A DNA stretch of 64,000 bases from Lentisphaerota bacterium. GTDB taxonomy: Bacteria; Verrucomicrobiota; Lentisphaeria; Victivallales; Victivallaceae. Where the stretch lies: positions 1 through 64,000 of the forward strand of contig SUWJ01000001.1 in NCBI GenBank assembly GCA_015061545.1, given 5' to 3'. The notes under the pieces were generated by a model that saw only the letters and a program-made list of their open reading frames with translations, had not been told where the DNA came from and searched no databases. Below are positions 41,772 through 51,541 of the stretch, one piece after another; position 1 is the first letter of the stretch, and each line of letters starts with the position of its first letter. Both the position numbers and the translations under genes were made by a program.

Positions 41772-43043
41772 ATGGCTAAATCAGCACCATTACCTGGAAC
41801 TTCGGACATCTTTCCCGGAGAAGTCGGAGCATGGCGTTTTTTGGAAGAAACGGCGCGGGGGGTCTTTAATTGCTACAATTACGGAGAATTGCGTACGCCG
41901 ATATTTGAAGCTACCGAAGTTTTTCAACGCGGTCTGGGCGATGAAACCGAGGTCGTGCAAAAAGAAATGTACACATTTGAGGATCGGGGCGGCCGCAGTG
42001 TAACACTCCGCCCTGAAGGTACTGCGGGAGTAATGCGCGCTTTGCTCAATACTGATGTGCTTAACGGAGTGGAGCAGCGTGTATTCTATATCGGTCCGAT
42101 GTTCCGCGGGGAGCGTCCCGCCGCCGGCCGCCGCCGCCAGTTCCATCAGATCGGTGCCGAAAATGTGGGGCGCATTGCTCCTGAACTGGATGCCGAGGCA
42201 ATTGCCATGCTGCTGGGCTTGCTGGAAAAACTGGGCATTAGCGGTTCCACGCTCAAACTCAACACCCGCGGGGTGGCGGCGGATCGACCTGCCGCAGCGG
42301 CAGCTTTGAAAGAGTATTTTTCCAAACATATTGATATTTTGTGCGAAGATTGCCGCAAACGTCTGCAGGGCAACGTATGGCGGATCCTGGACTGCAAGGT
42401 GGAATCCTGCCGCGAGATCATTGCCAATGTACCTGATTATGCCGGAATGTTCAGCGCTGAATCCAGAGAGTATTTCCAGAAAGTCTGCCGTCATCTGGAT
42501 TGGCTGGGGATCAAGTATGAGATCGACCCGTTTCTGGTGCGCGGTCTGGATTATTATGTGCATACGGTTTTTGAAATCACTCATCCCGGATTGGGCGCAC
42601 AGAACGCCATTGCGGGGGGCGGTCGCTACGAATTGCTGCTGCCAGGTGAAAGCAAACCGGTTATCGGTGTCGGATTTGCTGCCGGTATGGAACGGCTTTT
42701 GATGGTGCGCGAGGCGCTGAATCTGCCCGCCAATGGCGATATGGAGGAAAATCGCTGCGTGTTTGTTGCTGCGCTGGGCGAGGCGGCAGAAGAATTCAAA
42801 GTCAAATTTACCGCCGAACTGCGTAATCAGGGCATCGCCGCTGCTGCCGAAATCGCAGGTAAATCGCTCAAGGCGCAAATGCGTGCAGCCAATCGGGTGA
42901 ATGCTGCTTGTGCGGTGATCGTGGGCGAAGAAGAACTTGCCGGAAATACGGCAGTTCTGCGCGACCTTACCGGCGGCGAACAAAAACAAGTGGCGCTGAA
43001 CGAGCTGATTGGCGAAATCAAAAAACTGATAAACAAACAATAA
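41772..43043 (+). CDS. hisS: Histidyl-tRNA synthetase
   Basis: A 423-residue class II synthetase. It opens with L-P-G-T-S-D-I-F-P. Motif 2 is M-F-R-G-E-R-P-A-A-G-R-R-R-Q-F-H-Q-I-G. The histidine-specific motifs R-G-L-D-Y-Y-V-H-T-V-F-E and G-G-G-R-Y-E-L-L are present, and the anticodon-binding domain covers about residues 335-420. The ATG follows AGCAGGG. It heads a run with adk, map and infA. Confidence 0.97.
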   Translation: MAKSAPLPGTSDIFPGEVGAWRFLEETARGVFNCYNYGELRTPIFEATEVFQRGLGDETEVVQKEMYTFEDRGGRSVTLRPEGTAGVMRALLNTDVLNGVEQRVFYIGPMFRGERPAAGRRRQFHQIGAENVGRIAPELDAEAIAMLLGLLEKLGISGSTLKLNTRGVAADRPAAAAALKEYFSKHIDILCEDCRKRLQGNVWRILDCKVESCREIIANVPDYAGMFSAESREYFQKVCRHLDWLGIKYEIDPFLVRGLDYYVHTVFEITHPGLGAQNAIAGGGRYELLLPGESKPVIGVGFAAGMERLLMVREALNLPANGDMEENRCVFVAALGEAAEEFKVKFTAELRNQGIAAAAEIAGKSLKAQMRAANRVNAACAVIVGEEELAGNTAVLRDLTGGEQKQVALNELIGEIKKLINKQ

Positions 43044-43076
43044 ACGATTGTTTTAATTTTTTCAAAGGAGAGAAAA

Positions 43077-43730
43077 ATGGAACTGACCAAGAAAAATCTG
43101 GTTTTTATGGGTGCTCCCGGTGCCGGTAAAGGAACTTTTTCCGGATTGCTGCTGGAAAAAGTTATGCTGGCGCACATCTCAACCGGCGATATGCTGCGGG
43201 CGGAAAAGGCTTCCGGCAGCGAGCTGGGCAAAAAGCTGGCGGCAATCATGGATGCCGGCCAGCTGGTATCTGACGAACTGGTGGGAGAAATCGTTGCCAG
43301 CCGTCTGAGTAAGCCCGATTGCGACAACGGGTTCATTCTCGACGGTTATCCCCGTACTATCGCTCAGGCTGAAATGCTCAATAAGATTCTGGAAAAGATC
43401 GGCAAGAAATTGGATGCGGTAGTCTTTTTTGATGTGCCCGACGAAGTGGTGCTGGAACGTCTTACCGCCCGTATGAGCTGCAGCAAGTGCGGCGCGATCT
43501 TCAATAAACTTTTTATGAAGCCTGCCAAGCCGGGGATCTGCGACCATTGCGGCGGCGAACTTATCCAGCGCAGCGATGACTCGCTGGAAACAGCCCAGGG
43601 CCGTTTGAAGGTTTTCCACGAAAGCACTCAGCCCCTGATCGACTTCTATCGTGAAAGCGGTCTGCTGATGCCGATCACCGAACTGGACAAGGCCAAGATT
43701 TTCCAGACTCTGCTGGATGGTCTTAAATAA
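43077..43730 (+). CDS. adk: Adenylate kinase with zinc LID
   Basis: A 217-residue kinase that interconverts ATP + AMP and 2 ADP. The P-loop is [10 protein letters not shown]; the AMP-site segment is L-D-G-Y-P-R-T. The long LID carries four cysteines (C-S-K-C and C-D-H-C), the zinc-binding form typical of Gram-positive and many other phyla. Note F in place of the usual Q after the P-loop threonine. AAAGGAG precedes the ATG. Confidence 0.96.
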   Translation: MELTKKNLVFMGAPGAGKGTFSGLLLEKVMLAHISTGDMLRAEKASGSELGKKLAAIMDAGQLVSDELVGEIVASRLSKPDCDNGFILDGYPRTIAQAEMLNKILEKIGKKLDAVVFFDVPDEVVLERLTARMSCSKCGAIFNKLFMKPAKPGICDHCGGELIQRSDDSLETAQGRLKVFHESTQPLIDFYRESGLLMPITELDKAKIFQTLLDGLK

Positions 43731-43750
43731 TTTTGAAAAAGATCTGAACT

Positions 43751-44524
43751 ATGGCACTTTTTCGAGATTATGTAGTTCATACTCCTGAGGAGATCGAACG
43801 GATAAGAGTGGCAATGCAGATGACTGTGCAGGTGCGTGACCAGCTTGTCGAGCTGGTGCGCCCCGGCATGAGTACGCTGCAAATAGATACTCTGGCGGGC
43901 GATCTTATCCGGGCAACAGGCGGAACCAGCGGTTTTCTCAACTATCACGGGTTCCCCGGTAACATATGTATATCGCTGAACGATGAGGTGGTTCACGGCA
44001 TCGGTTCTCCGCACCGTATCGTACAGGAATGCGATATTGTAAGCGTTGATATCGGTGTGATGTATAATAACGCCGTGGGCGACAGCGCCATAACTTTTGG
44101 CTTTGGCGAATTGCCTGCCGAAACCAAACGGCTTTTGAAGGCTACGCAGGAAGCGCTGATGGCGGGGATAGCTGCGGCGGTCAAAGGCAATTATATACGG
44201 GATATCAGCCGGGCGGTGGAAAAACGCGCCATGGCAGATCATTTGGGCATTGTGCGCGAAATGGTCGGTCACGGGGTGGGGATCCGGCTGCATGAGCCGC
44301 CTGATGTACCCAATTACGTTACTCCTGTGCGGGGGCCTAAACTGGTGCCGGGAATGGTGCTGGCTATTGAACCGATGCTCAATCTGGGCAGCAACAGGAT
44401 CAAGCAGGATAGCGACGGCTGGACGATCCGTACCAAAGACGGCAGCTTGTCGGCTCACTTTGAACACTCTATTTTAATCACAGATAATAAACCGGAGATA
44501 TTGACGTGGCCAAAGACGATGTAA
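43751..44524 (+). CDS. map: Methionine aminopeptidase type I
   Basis: A 257-residue enzyme that removes initiator methionine. The five metal ligands are in place: Asp in V-S-V-D-I-G, Asp in A-V-G-D-S-A, His in G-H-G-V-G, Glu in A-I-E-P-M and Glu in H-F-E-H-S-I. No N-terminal SH3-like extension. The gene lies 20 nt after adk and its 3' end overlaps infA by 19 nt. Confidence 0.96.
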   Translation: MALFRDYVVHTPEEIERIRVAMQMTVQVRDQLVELVRPGMSTLQIDTLAGDLIRATGGTSGFLNYHGFPGNICISLNDEVVHGIGSPHRIVQECDIVSVDIGVMYNNAVGDSAITFGFGELPAETKRLLKATQEALMAGIAAAVKGNYIRDISRAVEKRAMADHLGIVREMVGHGVGIRLHEPPDVPNYVTPVRGPKLVPGMVLAIEPMLNLGSNRIKQDSDGWTIRTKDGSLSAHFEHSILITDNKPEILTWPKTM

Positions 44525-44724
44525 TCAAAGTTGAAGGTACGGTCCGTGAGCTTCTGCCCAACACGATGTTTCGGGTTGAGCTTGCCAACGGACACATGGT
44601 CAGCGCTCATATCAGCGGGCGTATGCGGTTGAATTTTATCCGTATTCTGCCCGGTGACAGCGTGACGCTGGAAATGTCGCCATACGACTTGACCAAGGGG
44701 CGGATCGTTTTCCGCAAAAAGTAA
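44506..44724 (+). CDS. infA: Translation initiation factor IF-1
   Basis: A 72-residue S1/OB-fold factor that binds the ribosomal A site during initiation. The opening [12 protein letters not shown], then S-A-H-I-S-G-R-M-R and the ending [11 protein letters not shown] are standard. It starts with GTG, 9 nt after GGAG, inside the last codons of map. The adk-map-infA order is the common one seen after secY in ribosomal protein operons; no ribosomal protein genes follow here. Confidence 0.97.
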   Translation: MAKDDVIKVEGTVRELLPNTMFRVELANGHMVSAHISGRMRLNFIRILPGDSVTLEMSPYDLTKGRIVFRKK

Positions 44725-44747
44725 GCCCGGGAAAGCGGGTGCAAACG

Positions 44748-44777
44748 GCGTATCGGAGCAATCTTGATCCGATACGC
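44748..44777 (+). terminator. Hairpin between infA and ackA
   Basis: GCGTATCGGA (44748-44757) pairs exactly with TCCGATACGC (44768-44777) around a 10-nt loop; downstream is ACAACTCTTT, a poor T-tract. It may end the infA transcript or be a leader structure of ackA 39 nt on. Confidence 0.5.
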
Positions 44778-44815
44778 ACAACTCTTTAATCAACCAACAA
44801 AAACAGCAGGTAAAA

Positions 44816-46018
44816 ATGAAAGTATTGGTATTGAATGCCGGCAGCAGTTCGCTGAAGTTTACGCTTTTTGATATGACCGATAAGAGCGTTCTGTGCAAAG
44901 GTCAGGTGGAACGTATTGGTTCCGACCACCCAAATTTTATCTATAAACGCGCCGACGGCTATAAGTTTGAAGGCGAAATTTCCGCCAAAGATCACGTCGG
45001 TTCGCTGAACGAAATCGCAGCCAAACTGGTCAGCGAAGACGGCGGCGTCATCAAGAGTTTGACCGAAATTTCCGCTTGCGGCCACCGCGTGCTGCTGGGC
45101 GGCGACAAGATCACCAAGCCGATCAAGGTCGATGAATCCGTTAAGCAGATCATCCGCGATTACATTCCCCTCGGGCCGCTGCACAATCCTGCCAACCTGG
45201 CGGGTATCGAAGCCTGCGAAGCAGCTATGCCCGGTGTGCCCAACGTGGGGGTGTTTGACACCGAGTTTCATCAGACCATGCCGCCGGAAGCCTACCTCTA
45301 TCCGATCCCGTATGAATTTTACGAAAAATACGGCATCCGCAAGTACGGTTTTCACGGCACCAGCCACCGCTTTGTGACCCGTGCATCGGCGGAATTTCTG
45401 GGCAAGAGCGCCGGCGATGTCAGCTTGATCACCTGCCATCTGGGCAATGGCTGCAGTATTGCAGCGGTCAAGGAAGGCAAGGTCATTGATACGACCATGG
45501 GGCTTACTCCGCTGGAAGGTTTGATGATGGGTACCCGTTCCGGGGATATCGACGCGGCGGCGGCGCTGCGGATGATCGAAGTCGGGTACACTCCGGCTGA
45601 AGTCGGAACTATTCTCAACAAGAAATCCGGTTTGCTGGCGATTGGCGGAATCAACTCCGGCGATATGCGCGATATGCTGGCAGCGGCGGAAAAGGGCGAA
45701 GGCCGCGCCGAGCTGGCGGTCAAGATGTTTGTCCGCAGAATCGTGAAGTACATCGGCTCCTACTATGTGCTGCTGGATGGCAAGATCGATGCTTTGGTGT
45801 TCACGGGCGGTATCGGGGAATTTTCGGTTCCGATCCGCGAAATGGTGCTGCAGGGCGTCCGCAGTCTGGGCGTGAATGTTTGCAGCAAGCGCAACGAAGA
45901 ATGTTTTGGCAAAGCCGGGGTTATTTCCAGTGACGACAGCACGCTTAAAGCTATTGTAATGCCTACCAACGAAGAGCTGATGATCGCGGAAAGCGCGGTC
46001 GAAGTTCTGGCGCAATGA
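44816..46018 (+). CDS. ackA: Acetate kinase
   Basis: A 400-residue ASKHA-fold kinase that makes ATP and acetate from acetyl phosphate. The signatures are V-L-N-A-G-S-S-S-L-K-F at the N-terminus, F-D-T-E-F-H, G-F-H-G-T-S-H and T-G-G-I-G. pta follows 26 nt downstream, so acetyl-CoA is turned to acetate with ATP gain, as in fermenting bacteria. Confidence 0.97.
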   Translation: MKVLVLNAGSSSLKFTLFDMTDKSVLCKGQVERIGSDHPNFIYKRADGYKFEGEISAKDHVGSLNEIAAKLVSEDGGVIKSLTEISACGHRVLLGGDKITKPIKVDESVKQIIRDYIPLGPLHNPANLAGIEACEAAMPGVPNVGVFDTEFHQTMPPEAYLYPIPYEFYEKYGIRKYGFHGTSHRFVTRASAEFLGKSAGDVSLITCHLGNGCSIAAVKEGKVIDTTMGLTPLEGLMMGTRSGDIDAAAALRMIEVGYTPAEVGTILNKKSGLLAIGGINSGDMRDMLAAAEKGEGRAELAVKMFVRRIVKYIGSYYVLLDGKIDALVFTGGIGEFSVPIREMVLQGVRSLGVNVCSKRNEECFGKAGVISSDDSTLKAIVMPTNEELMIAESAVEVLAQ

Positions 46019-46044
46019 TTTAATTTATTTTAAGGAGATGAAAA

Positions 46045-47055
46045 ATGGCTGTAATTGATACGATCAAGGCCCGCGCGATGGCGCTGGGGAAAACTCTGGT
46101 TCTGCCCGAAGGTCAGGATCCGCGGGTAGTCAAAGCGGCGAATATGATTGCCGACGAAAAAATCGCCAAAAAGATCATTGTGCTGGGTTCTCCCGCTGAA
46201 ATCGACAAGGCTTGTGCCGATGCGGGGGTAAGCGAACGCAAATTCGATGCGATCGATTATCTGAATTGCGATTTCTTCCAGCAGTATGTTGAACAGTTTT
46301 GCGAAATGCGCGCCAAAAAAGGCTGCACCATGGAAAAAGCGCTCAAGACCATGTCTGACCGCATCTATTTTTCAGCAATGATGGTGCGCAACGGCATGGC
46401 TGATGCGCTGGTGGCAGGAAGTATTGCTTCCACGGCGGATATGCTCCGTGCAGCGTTTCAGTGCATCGGTACTGCGCCCGGGATCAAAATCGGCAGCAGC
46501 TGCTTTGTGATGGATTTGGCTACGACTGCGCCCAATGGCGAAAATACGCTTATGTTTGCGGACTGCGCGGTGAATCCTGATCCGACCGCAGAACAGCTGG
46601 TGGATATTGCGCTGGCAACGGCTTCGACCTATCGTTCGCTTTTCGGCAAACAGCCCAAAGTAGCGTTCCTCTCCTTCTCCAGCTTCGGCAGCGCCGAACA
46701 TGAATTGCTGGAAAAGGTGGTTGCCGCTGCCAAGCTGTGCAAAGAACGGGTTGCCGCTGAAAATCTGGATATCATTGTTGACGGTGAATTGCAGGCGGAT
46801 GCCGCTATCGTGCCGTCGGTCGCCAAGAGCAAGGCGCCCAACAGCGCACTTAAAGGCGATGCCAACGTGCTGATCTTCCCCGATCTGAACGCGGGCAACA
46901 TTGCTTATAAGCTGGTTCAGCGTTTGGGCAATGCAGATGCCTTCGGTCCGGTTCTGCAGGGATTGGCAAAGCCGATGAGCGATCTTTCCCGCGGTTGTTC
47001 TGCCGAAGATATTGTCGGTGCCGCGGCTATTGCTATTTGCCAGAGCGCCTGCTGA
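46045..47055 (+). CDS. pta: Phosphate acetyltransferase (short form)
   Basis: A 336-residue enzyme that makes acetyl phosphate from acetyl-CoA. It consists of the catalytic PTA_PTB domain only, without the regulatory N-terminal half of E. coli Pta. Typical segments are [28 protein letters not shown] and [19 protein letters not shown] precedes the ATG. It pairs with ackA and is followed by a terminator. Confidence 0.96.
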   Translation: MAVIDTIKARAMALGKTLVLPEGQDPRVVKAANMIADEKIAKKIIVLGSPAEIDKACADAGVSERKFDAIDYLNCDFFQQYVEQFCEMRAKKGCTMEKALKTMSDRIYFSAMMVRNGMADALVAGSIASTADMLRAAFQCIGTAPGIKIGSSCFVMDLATTAPNGENTLMFADCAVNPDPTAEQLVDIALATASTYRSLFGKQPKVAFLSFSSFGSAEHELLEKVVAAAKLCKERVAAENLDIIVDGELQADAAIVPSVAKSKAPNSALKGDANVLIFPDLNAGNIAYKLVQRLGNADAFGPVLQGLAKPMSDLSRGCSAEDIVGAAAIAICQSAC

Positions 47056-47089
47056 ATGTAAGCAAGCGGTTATTTCTGAGCATTATCAG

Positions 47090-47128
47090 GCAGGATGTGA
47101 GCTTGAAAAGGTTCACTCCTGCTTTTTT
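47090..47128 (+). terminator. Terminator after ackA-pta
   Basis: GCAGGA (47090-47095) pairs with TCCTGC (47117-47122); an inner GTGA/TCAC pairing extends it with a bulge. Six T residues follow. Confidence 0.75.
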
Positions 47129-47206
47129 GTGTCCTGTTGATATACTGCTTTAACGTCTGGTGTTTATAGAATATTTTTATTTAATCAGTTAGCTGTATTT
47201 ATCGGC

Positions 47207-47234
47207 TTGACAATTTATCAAATTACATTATATT
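47207..47234 (+). promoter_or_regulatory. Promoter of the alpha-mannosidase gene
   Basis: TTGACA (47207-47212), 16-nt spacer, TATATT (47229-47234). The gene starts 42 nt downstream after CGGAGGTGG. Confidence 0.7.
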
Positions 47235-47275
47235 ATCAAAAATGTAGTAAAAGATAAATCGCCGGAGGTGGATTC

Positions 47276-50200
47276 ATGCAGCCGTATCAAGTAAAAAAAG
47301 CCTATGAGCTTGCAGAAAAATTTCAAGCCAGACTGCAGCGCGATCTTTATTGCGCAATTCAGCCGATGAAAGCGGTTTTTGCTCCCACAGATCGTGCCAT
47401 GGGTTTTGGTGAATGTGATACGTTGGAGTATAAAGCAATAACTCCCGGCGAAGTGTGGGGAAGAACCTGGCAAAACGGCTGGTTTAAGTTCAGCGGGAGT
47501 TTTGCCAGGGTAAAAGAAAAAAATCTGATTCCTGCCTGCCGGATCAACACCGGCAGCGAAGCGCTGCTGTACGATGTAAACGGTAAGGCGCTTTCGGGAT
47601 TGACTGCATACTGCTGGTTCAAAGATGACTTTATCCGCGAAATATATTATCCCGGCAAAAGTGCGCCAGCTTCCGGTTTGGAGTTCAAACTCTACTGTGC
47701 CGTTACCGCCAACAAGCTGGCGGGGCTGGATGTGGATTACGATCCGCCCTTCGGCGCCGAAGTCAACGGCAGCTTTGAAGCACGCTTCAAGTGCGCCGAA
47801 ACTTTGTGGGTACGCAGCGAAGTTCAGCAGTTGATTTACGATGTAAAAGTGTTGCGGTCGCTGGCATCGGTTTGGGCAGAAAAAGATTACCGCCGTCGGG
47901 ATATAGCTGAAAAACTGAATAAAGCTGAAAATATTTACGCCGATGATTTCCGCAATGCTTCCGCCGCCAGAGAAGTATTAGCGCCGCTTTTAAAACGCAG
48001 AGCTGCCGACAGCGCGTTAAGCGTTACGGCGATCGGTCACAGCCATCTGGATACAGCTTATATGTGGCCGGTAAAAGAAGGGATCCAGAAATGCGGCCGG
48101 ACTTTTGCTACTCAAATGGAGCTGATCGAAAACAGTTCGGATTATATTTTCGGTGCGTCGCAGCCTCAGCACTACGCTTTTGTCAAACAGTATTTCCCTG
48201 AACTTTATGAACGCATCAAAGTTGCAGTAGCTGAGGGCCGCTGGGAAGTGCAGGGCGGTATGTGGGTGGAAGCCGATACCAATGTGCCGGATGGCGAAGC
48301 GCTGGTAAGGCAGTTCTTGCATGGAAAGAATTTTTTCAAAGATGAGTTCAATATAGAAGTGCGCAATCTCTGGCTGCCTGATGTGTTCGGTTATACGGCT
48401 GCCATGCCGCAGATTATGAAGCTGGCAAACTGCAACAGCTTTGTGTCGATCAAACTGTCGGGAAACGATTGCAACAAATTTCCGCACAACACCTTCCGTT
48501 GGCGCGGGATCGACAAAAGCGAGGTGCTGGCACACTTTCCACCCGAAGGTTTTTACAGTTCATTTCTGCAGCCGGATACGCTTTGCAAGGCGCAGGATAA
48601 TTATGCGGAGAGTTCCGAAACCGGTGCTTTTCTTTCGCTGTTCGGCATGGGCGACGGCGGCGCCGGGGCGGTTCGTGATGATTTGGAAGCCGGACGCCGG
48701 TTGGCGGATCTGGAGGGCGCGCCCAAAGTTAAATTTGCTCCTGCTCAGGAGCTGCTGGATTATTTGAACAACTGTTTTTCGCAGCTGCCCATATGGGATG
48801 GCGAGCTTTATCTGGAGCGTCACCGTGGTTCTACCACCAGCGCCGCCCGTTTCAAGCGCGACAACCGCAAAAGTGAACAGCTTTTGCCTGCGGTGGAATT
48901 TCTCTGTTCGGCAATCAGGCAACAGCCTTACCCGATAAAGCAGCTGGATAAAGCGTGGAAACTTTTGCTGTTGTTCCAGTTTCACGATATTATTGCCGGT
49001 ACTTCGCTGGACGAAACCTATGAGGAAGCAGCGGCGGCGCATAAAGAGATCCGCCAACTGGCAGCGGAGTGTGTCAATAATGCAGTTAAAATGTTGCCAT
49101 CTGAAGAGAATACTCTTACTTTGGTCAATTCGCTTAATACCACTTGGCGCGGCAGTGTTACTTTGTCCGGCGAGTGGGGCGGATGTACGCTGATTGATGC
49201 ATCGGGCAAAGCTATGCCGTATACGATCAACGAAGATGGCTCCAGCGATGTATCCGTTGAATTGGAGCCCATGAGTTTTACTGCATTCAACCGCAGCGGA
49301 CTGTTGGGCAGAAGCGAGGTACTTACCAGTATTGCACCTGTATTGGAAAATGAGTATATAGCCTACACTTTCAACAACGATTTGCAGATAGTTTCGGCAT
49401 ACGATAAAATTACGGGCAGAGAGTTGATCCCATCCCGCGAATCCGGCAATCGGCTTGCGCTTTACCGCGATTACCCCAGCAACTACGAAGCGTGGGATCT
49501 TGAACGGCACTACCGCGACCGACAGGCGGAATACGCAGTTAACACAGCTCCGTACACCGCAATTAAACGCTGGAGTGACGGTTCAAGCGAGATATCCGCC
49601 TGGCTTAAAGCGGGCAACTCCATGATTTATCAGCGGATCAAACTGGCATCGTCCGGTCGTCAGCTGGACTTTATTACTCAGGTGGATTGGCAGGAAGAAC
49701 GGCGGATGCTGCGAGTGGAGTTTCCTACCGTGATTCAGAACGATCACGCACTTTATGATATACAGTTCGGAGCATACAAGCGCCCCACCTGCGAGAATGC
49801 GCCGATCGAGCTGGCTAAATTTGAAGTGCAGCTGCATAAATTTATGGATTTGTCGGAAAGCAATTACGGCGTGGCGCTGCTCAACGACTGTAAATATGGC
49901 GGCAGAGTTTTTGATTCAACTTTGGAGCTTACCTTGCTGCGCAGCGCCAAGTTCCCGTCGCTTAAAAATGAAAACGGTACGCAAATCTTCAAATATGCCT
50001 TTTTGCCGCATATCGGAACTGCGGAAACAGCTCAGGTTGCGGAAGCTGCCGAAGTGTTCAACCGCGATCCGCTGATGCTGTTCAATGTGGATGCCGCTGA
50101 TGTAAAGCATGGCTTTAAGCTGGATAATTGCAATGTAGCGTTAGTGGCGTGCAAGCGTGCCGAAAAGTCCGACGATCTGATCGTGCGGCTGGTGGAACGT

Positions 50201-50371
50201 TACGGCTGCGAACAGAAGGTGACTTTGGATTTCGACCGCACCGTAATCGCTTCTGCCGGCGAGTGCGACCTTATGGAGTGGCAGGAAAGTTCAAATCCCG
50301 CCACGGAGGGCAAACTTGAACTGATTTTCAAACCATACGAGATCAAAACGCTGCGGCTCAAATATAAATAA
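47276..50371 (+). CDS. GH38-family alpha-mannosidase
   Basis: A 1031-residue cytoplasmic glycosidase (no signal peptide). The N-terminal beta domain covers 1-245. The GH38 barrel opens with G-H-S-H-L-D-T-A-Y-M-W-P (H257 and D259 as zinc ligands). The nucleophile aspartate lies in L-W-L-P-D-V-F-G-Y (D369). A three-helix bundle (about 520-620) and C-terminal beta domains follow. It probably releases mannose from imported alpha-mannosides, such as N-glycan fragments. It has its own strong promoter and no co-directional neighbour. Confidence 0.93.
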   Translation: MQPYQVKKAYELAEKFQARLQRDLYCAIQPMKAVFAPTDRAMGFGECDTLEYKAITPGEVWGRTWQNGWFKFSGSFARVKEKNLIPACRINTGSEALLYDVNGKALSGLTAYCWFKDDFIREIYYPGKSAPASGLEFKLYCAVTANKLAGLDVDYDPPFGAEVNGSFEARFKCAETLWVRSEVQQLIYDVKVLRSLASVWAEKDYRRRDIAEKLNKAENIYADDFRNASAAREVLAPLLKRRAADSALSVTAIGHSHLDTAYMWPVKEGIQKCGRTFATQMELIENSSDYIFGASQPQHYAFVKQYFPELYERIKVAVAEGRWEVQGGMWVEADTNVPDGEALVRQFLHGKNFFKDEFNIEVRNLWLPDVFGYTAAMPQIMKLANCNSFVSIKLSGNDCNKFPHNTFRWRGIDKSEVLAHFPPEGFYSSFLQPDTLCKAQDNYAESSETGAFLSLFGMGDGGAGAVRDDLEAGRRLADLEGAPKVKFAPAQELLDYLNNCFSQLPIWDGELYLERHRGSTTSAARFKRDNRKSEQLLPAVEFLCSAIRQQPYPIKQLDKAWKLLLLFQFHDIIAGTSLDETYEEAAAAHKEIRQLAAECVNNAVKMLPSEENTLTLVNSLNTTWRGSVTLSGEWGGCTLIDASGKAMPYTINEDGSSDVSVELEPMSFTAFNRSGLLGRSEVLTSIAPVLENEYIAYTFNNDLQIVSAYDKITGRELIPSRESGNRLALYRDYPSNYEAWDLERHYRDRQAEYAVNTAPYTAIKRWSDGSSEISAWLKAGNSMIYQRIKLASSGRQLDFITQVDWQEERRMLRVEFPTVIQNDHALYDIQFGAYKRPTCENAPIELAKFEVQLHKFMDLSESNYGVALLNDCKYGGRVFDSTLELTLLRSAKFPSLKNENGTQIFKYAFLPHIGTAETAQVAEAAEVFNRDPLMLFNVDAADVKHGFKLDNCNVALVACKRAEKSDDLIVRLVERYGCEQKVTLDFDRTVIASAGECDLMEWQESSNPATEGKLELIFKPYEIKTLRLKYK

Positions 50372-50380
50372 ACTCACAAT

Positions 50381-51133
50381 TTATAGAGTGGCTGGTTTTT
50401 GAATCGGCTGCGGATAGTTTTTCAGTTTGTTGCAGAGCTTTTCGTAGCGCGCTTTCAGCCACTCTGGTCGGGGTTTTTCCTCCGGAGCTTGATTGCGGAA
50501 ATCGCAGGGCAATATTATGATTTCTATATTCTGAGCGCCAACTTGTGCCGCTGCCCAGAAGATTTCTTCCATATCCTGATTTTCCACAGCTATACAGCCA
50601 ACGGAGCCGCCCCGTCCGTGCAGCATAATATTGGAGCCGAGATTTTCCGTACTGCGTCCGTCGAGCTTGGCTGCTGCAATATCTTCCCGGGAAGGGTAGG
50701 CGATTTTCAGCGCCAGATAGAAGTGACTGTTGGGGTGCAGCGATTCCACCTGATAAAAACCTTCCGGCACCTGACGGTCGCCCTCCCGCAGTTTGGGACC
50801 GCTTTTCCCGCTGGCTGCCAGGATGGAATATTGTTTGATGAAGACGTTTTTGCCCTCAAGCGTTTCACCCCACAGTTCCAGTTGTTTCTCCGCTTTCAAG
50901 GCAATGATAATAAAGCGTTTGAATTTGTGCTTCAATGCCAGACGCTGTTCTGCTGCCGCGGAGAAACTGCTCAGACGCGATTCCACAGTATGACGGAAAA
51001 ATCTGCCGAACGTAAGATTGTATATTCTGCGGTAAATATTCCCCGGAATCACCCCTGTAAGCAGCACGGTCAGGCAGAGTAGTGCTGCATACAGTAAATA
51101 TTGCCGATTAAAAAGATTATTTTTCTTTGCCAT
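50381..51133 (-). CDS. YafK-like L,D-transpeptidase (YkuD domain)
   Basis: A 250-residue protein with an N-terminal membrane anchor (about 11-32). A YkuD catalytic domain follows with L-H-G-R-G-G-S-V-G-C-I-A (His and Cys of the active site, about residues 172-183) and the YafK-like upstream segment P-E-G-F-Y-Q-V-E-S-L-H-P. Related enzymes form or cut L,D peptide links in murein or detach Braun lipoprotein. The gene overlaps exbD by 17 nt and is the last of the hisB-exbB-exbD run. Confidence 0.87.
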   Translation of the reverse strand: MAKKNNLFNRQYLLYAALLCLTVLLTGVIPGNIYRRIYNLTFGRFFRHTVESRLSSFSAAAEQRLALKHKFKRFIIIALKAEKQLELWGETLEGKNVFIKQYSILAASGKSGPKLREGDRQVPEGFYQVESLHPNSHFYLALKIAYPSREDIAAAKLDGRSTENLGSNIMLHGRGGSVGCIAVENQDMEEIFWAAAQVGAQNIEIIILPCDFRNQAPEEKPRPEWLKARYEKLCNKLKNYPQPIQKPATL

Positions 51134-51536
51134 CGCTCAACGTTACCAGCTGCACATTTTTAAAGCCTGATTCGCGGATGGTTTTCATTACTTCAATAAC
51201 TTCGCTATAGCTGCGCGACCCGTCCGCCCGCAGCAGCAGCACTGCATCGGGCGTTGTCTGCTGGAGCGTTCTCAATGTTGCCAGCAGCTCCTTTTGATTG
51301 ATGGGCGTCTTTTCGTATGTAAGCAAGCCGTCGCGGGTGATGGTCAGATTTTTGGTCACTTTTTCGGTGTTGATCTTATCTGCATTCATCGTCGGCGGGG
51401 TTACGTCGATACCGTTTTCCATCAGCGGAGTGGTGATCATAAAAACGATCAGCAGCATAAATGTAAGGTCAAGCAGCGGGGTAATATTGATCTGATCTAT
51501 CGCATCCAGCTGCGAACGCATTTTTTTGCGTGCCAT
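51117..51536 (-). CDS. ExbD/TolR-family proton-channel subunit
   Basis: A 139-residue protein with one transmembrane helix holding the functional aspartate (I-T-P-L-L-D-L-T-F-M-L-L-I-V-F) and a periplasmic domain. It forms the proton-driven motor with the ExbB/TolQ partner encoded upstream. The ATG at 51536 has GGAG 9 nt upstream and lies 5 nt after the exbB stop; a TTG at 51545 is less likely. Confidence 0.93.
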   Translation of the reverse strand: MARKKMRSQLDAIDQINITPLLDLTFMLLIVFMITTPLMENGIDVTPPTMNADKINTEKVTKNLTITRDGLLTYEKTPINQKELLATLRTLQQTTPDAVLLLRADGSRSYSEVIEVMKTIRESGFKNVQLVTLSDGKEK

Positions 51537-51541
51537 TTCTG

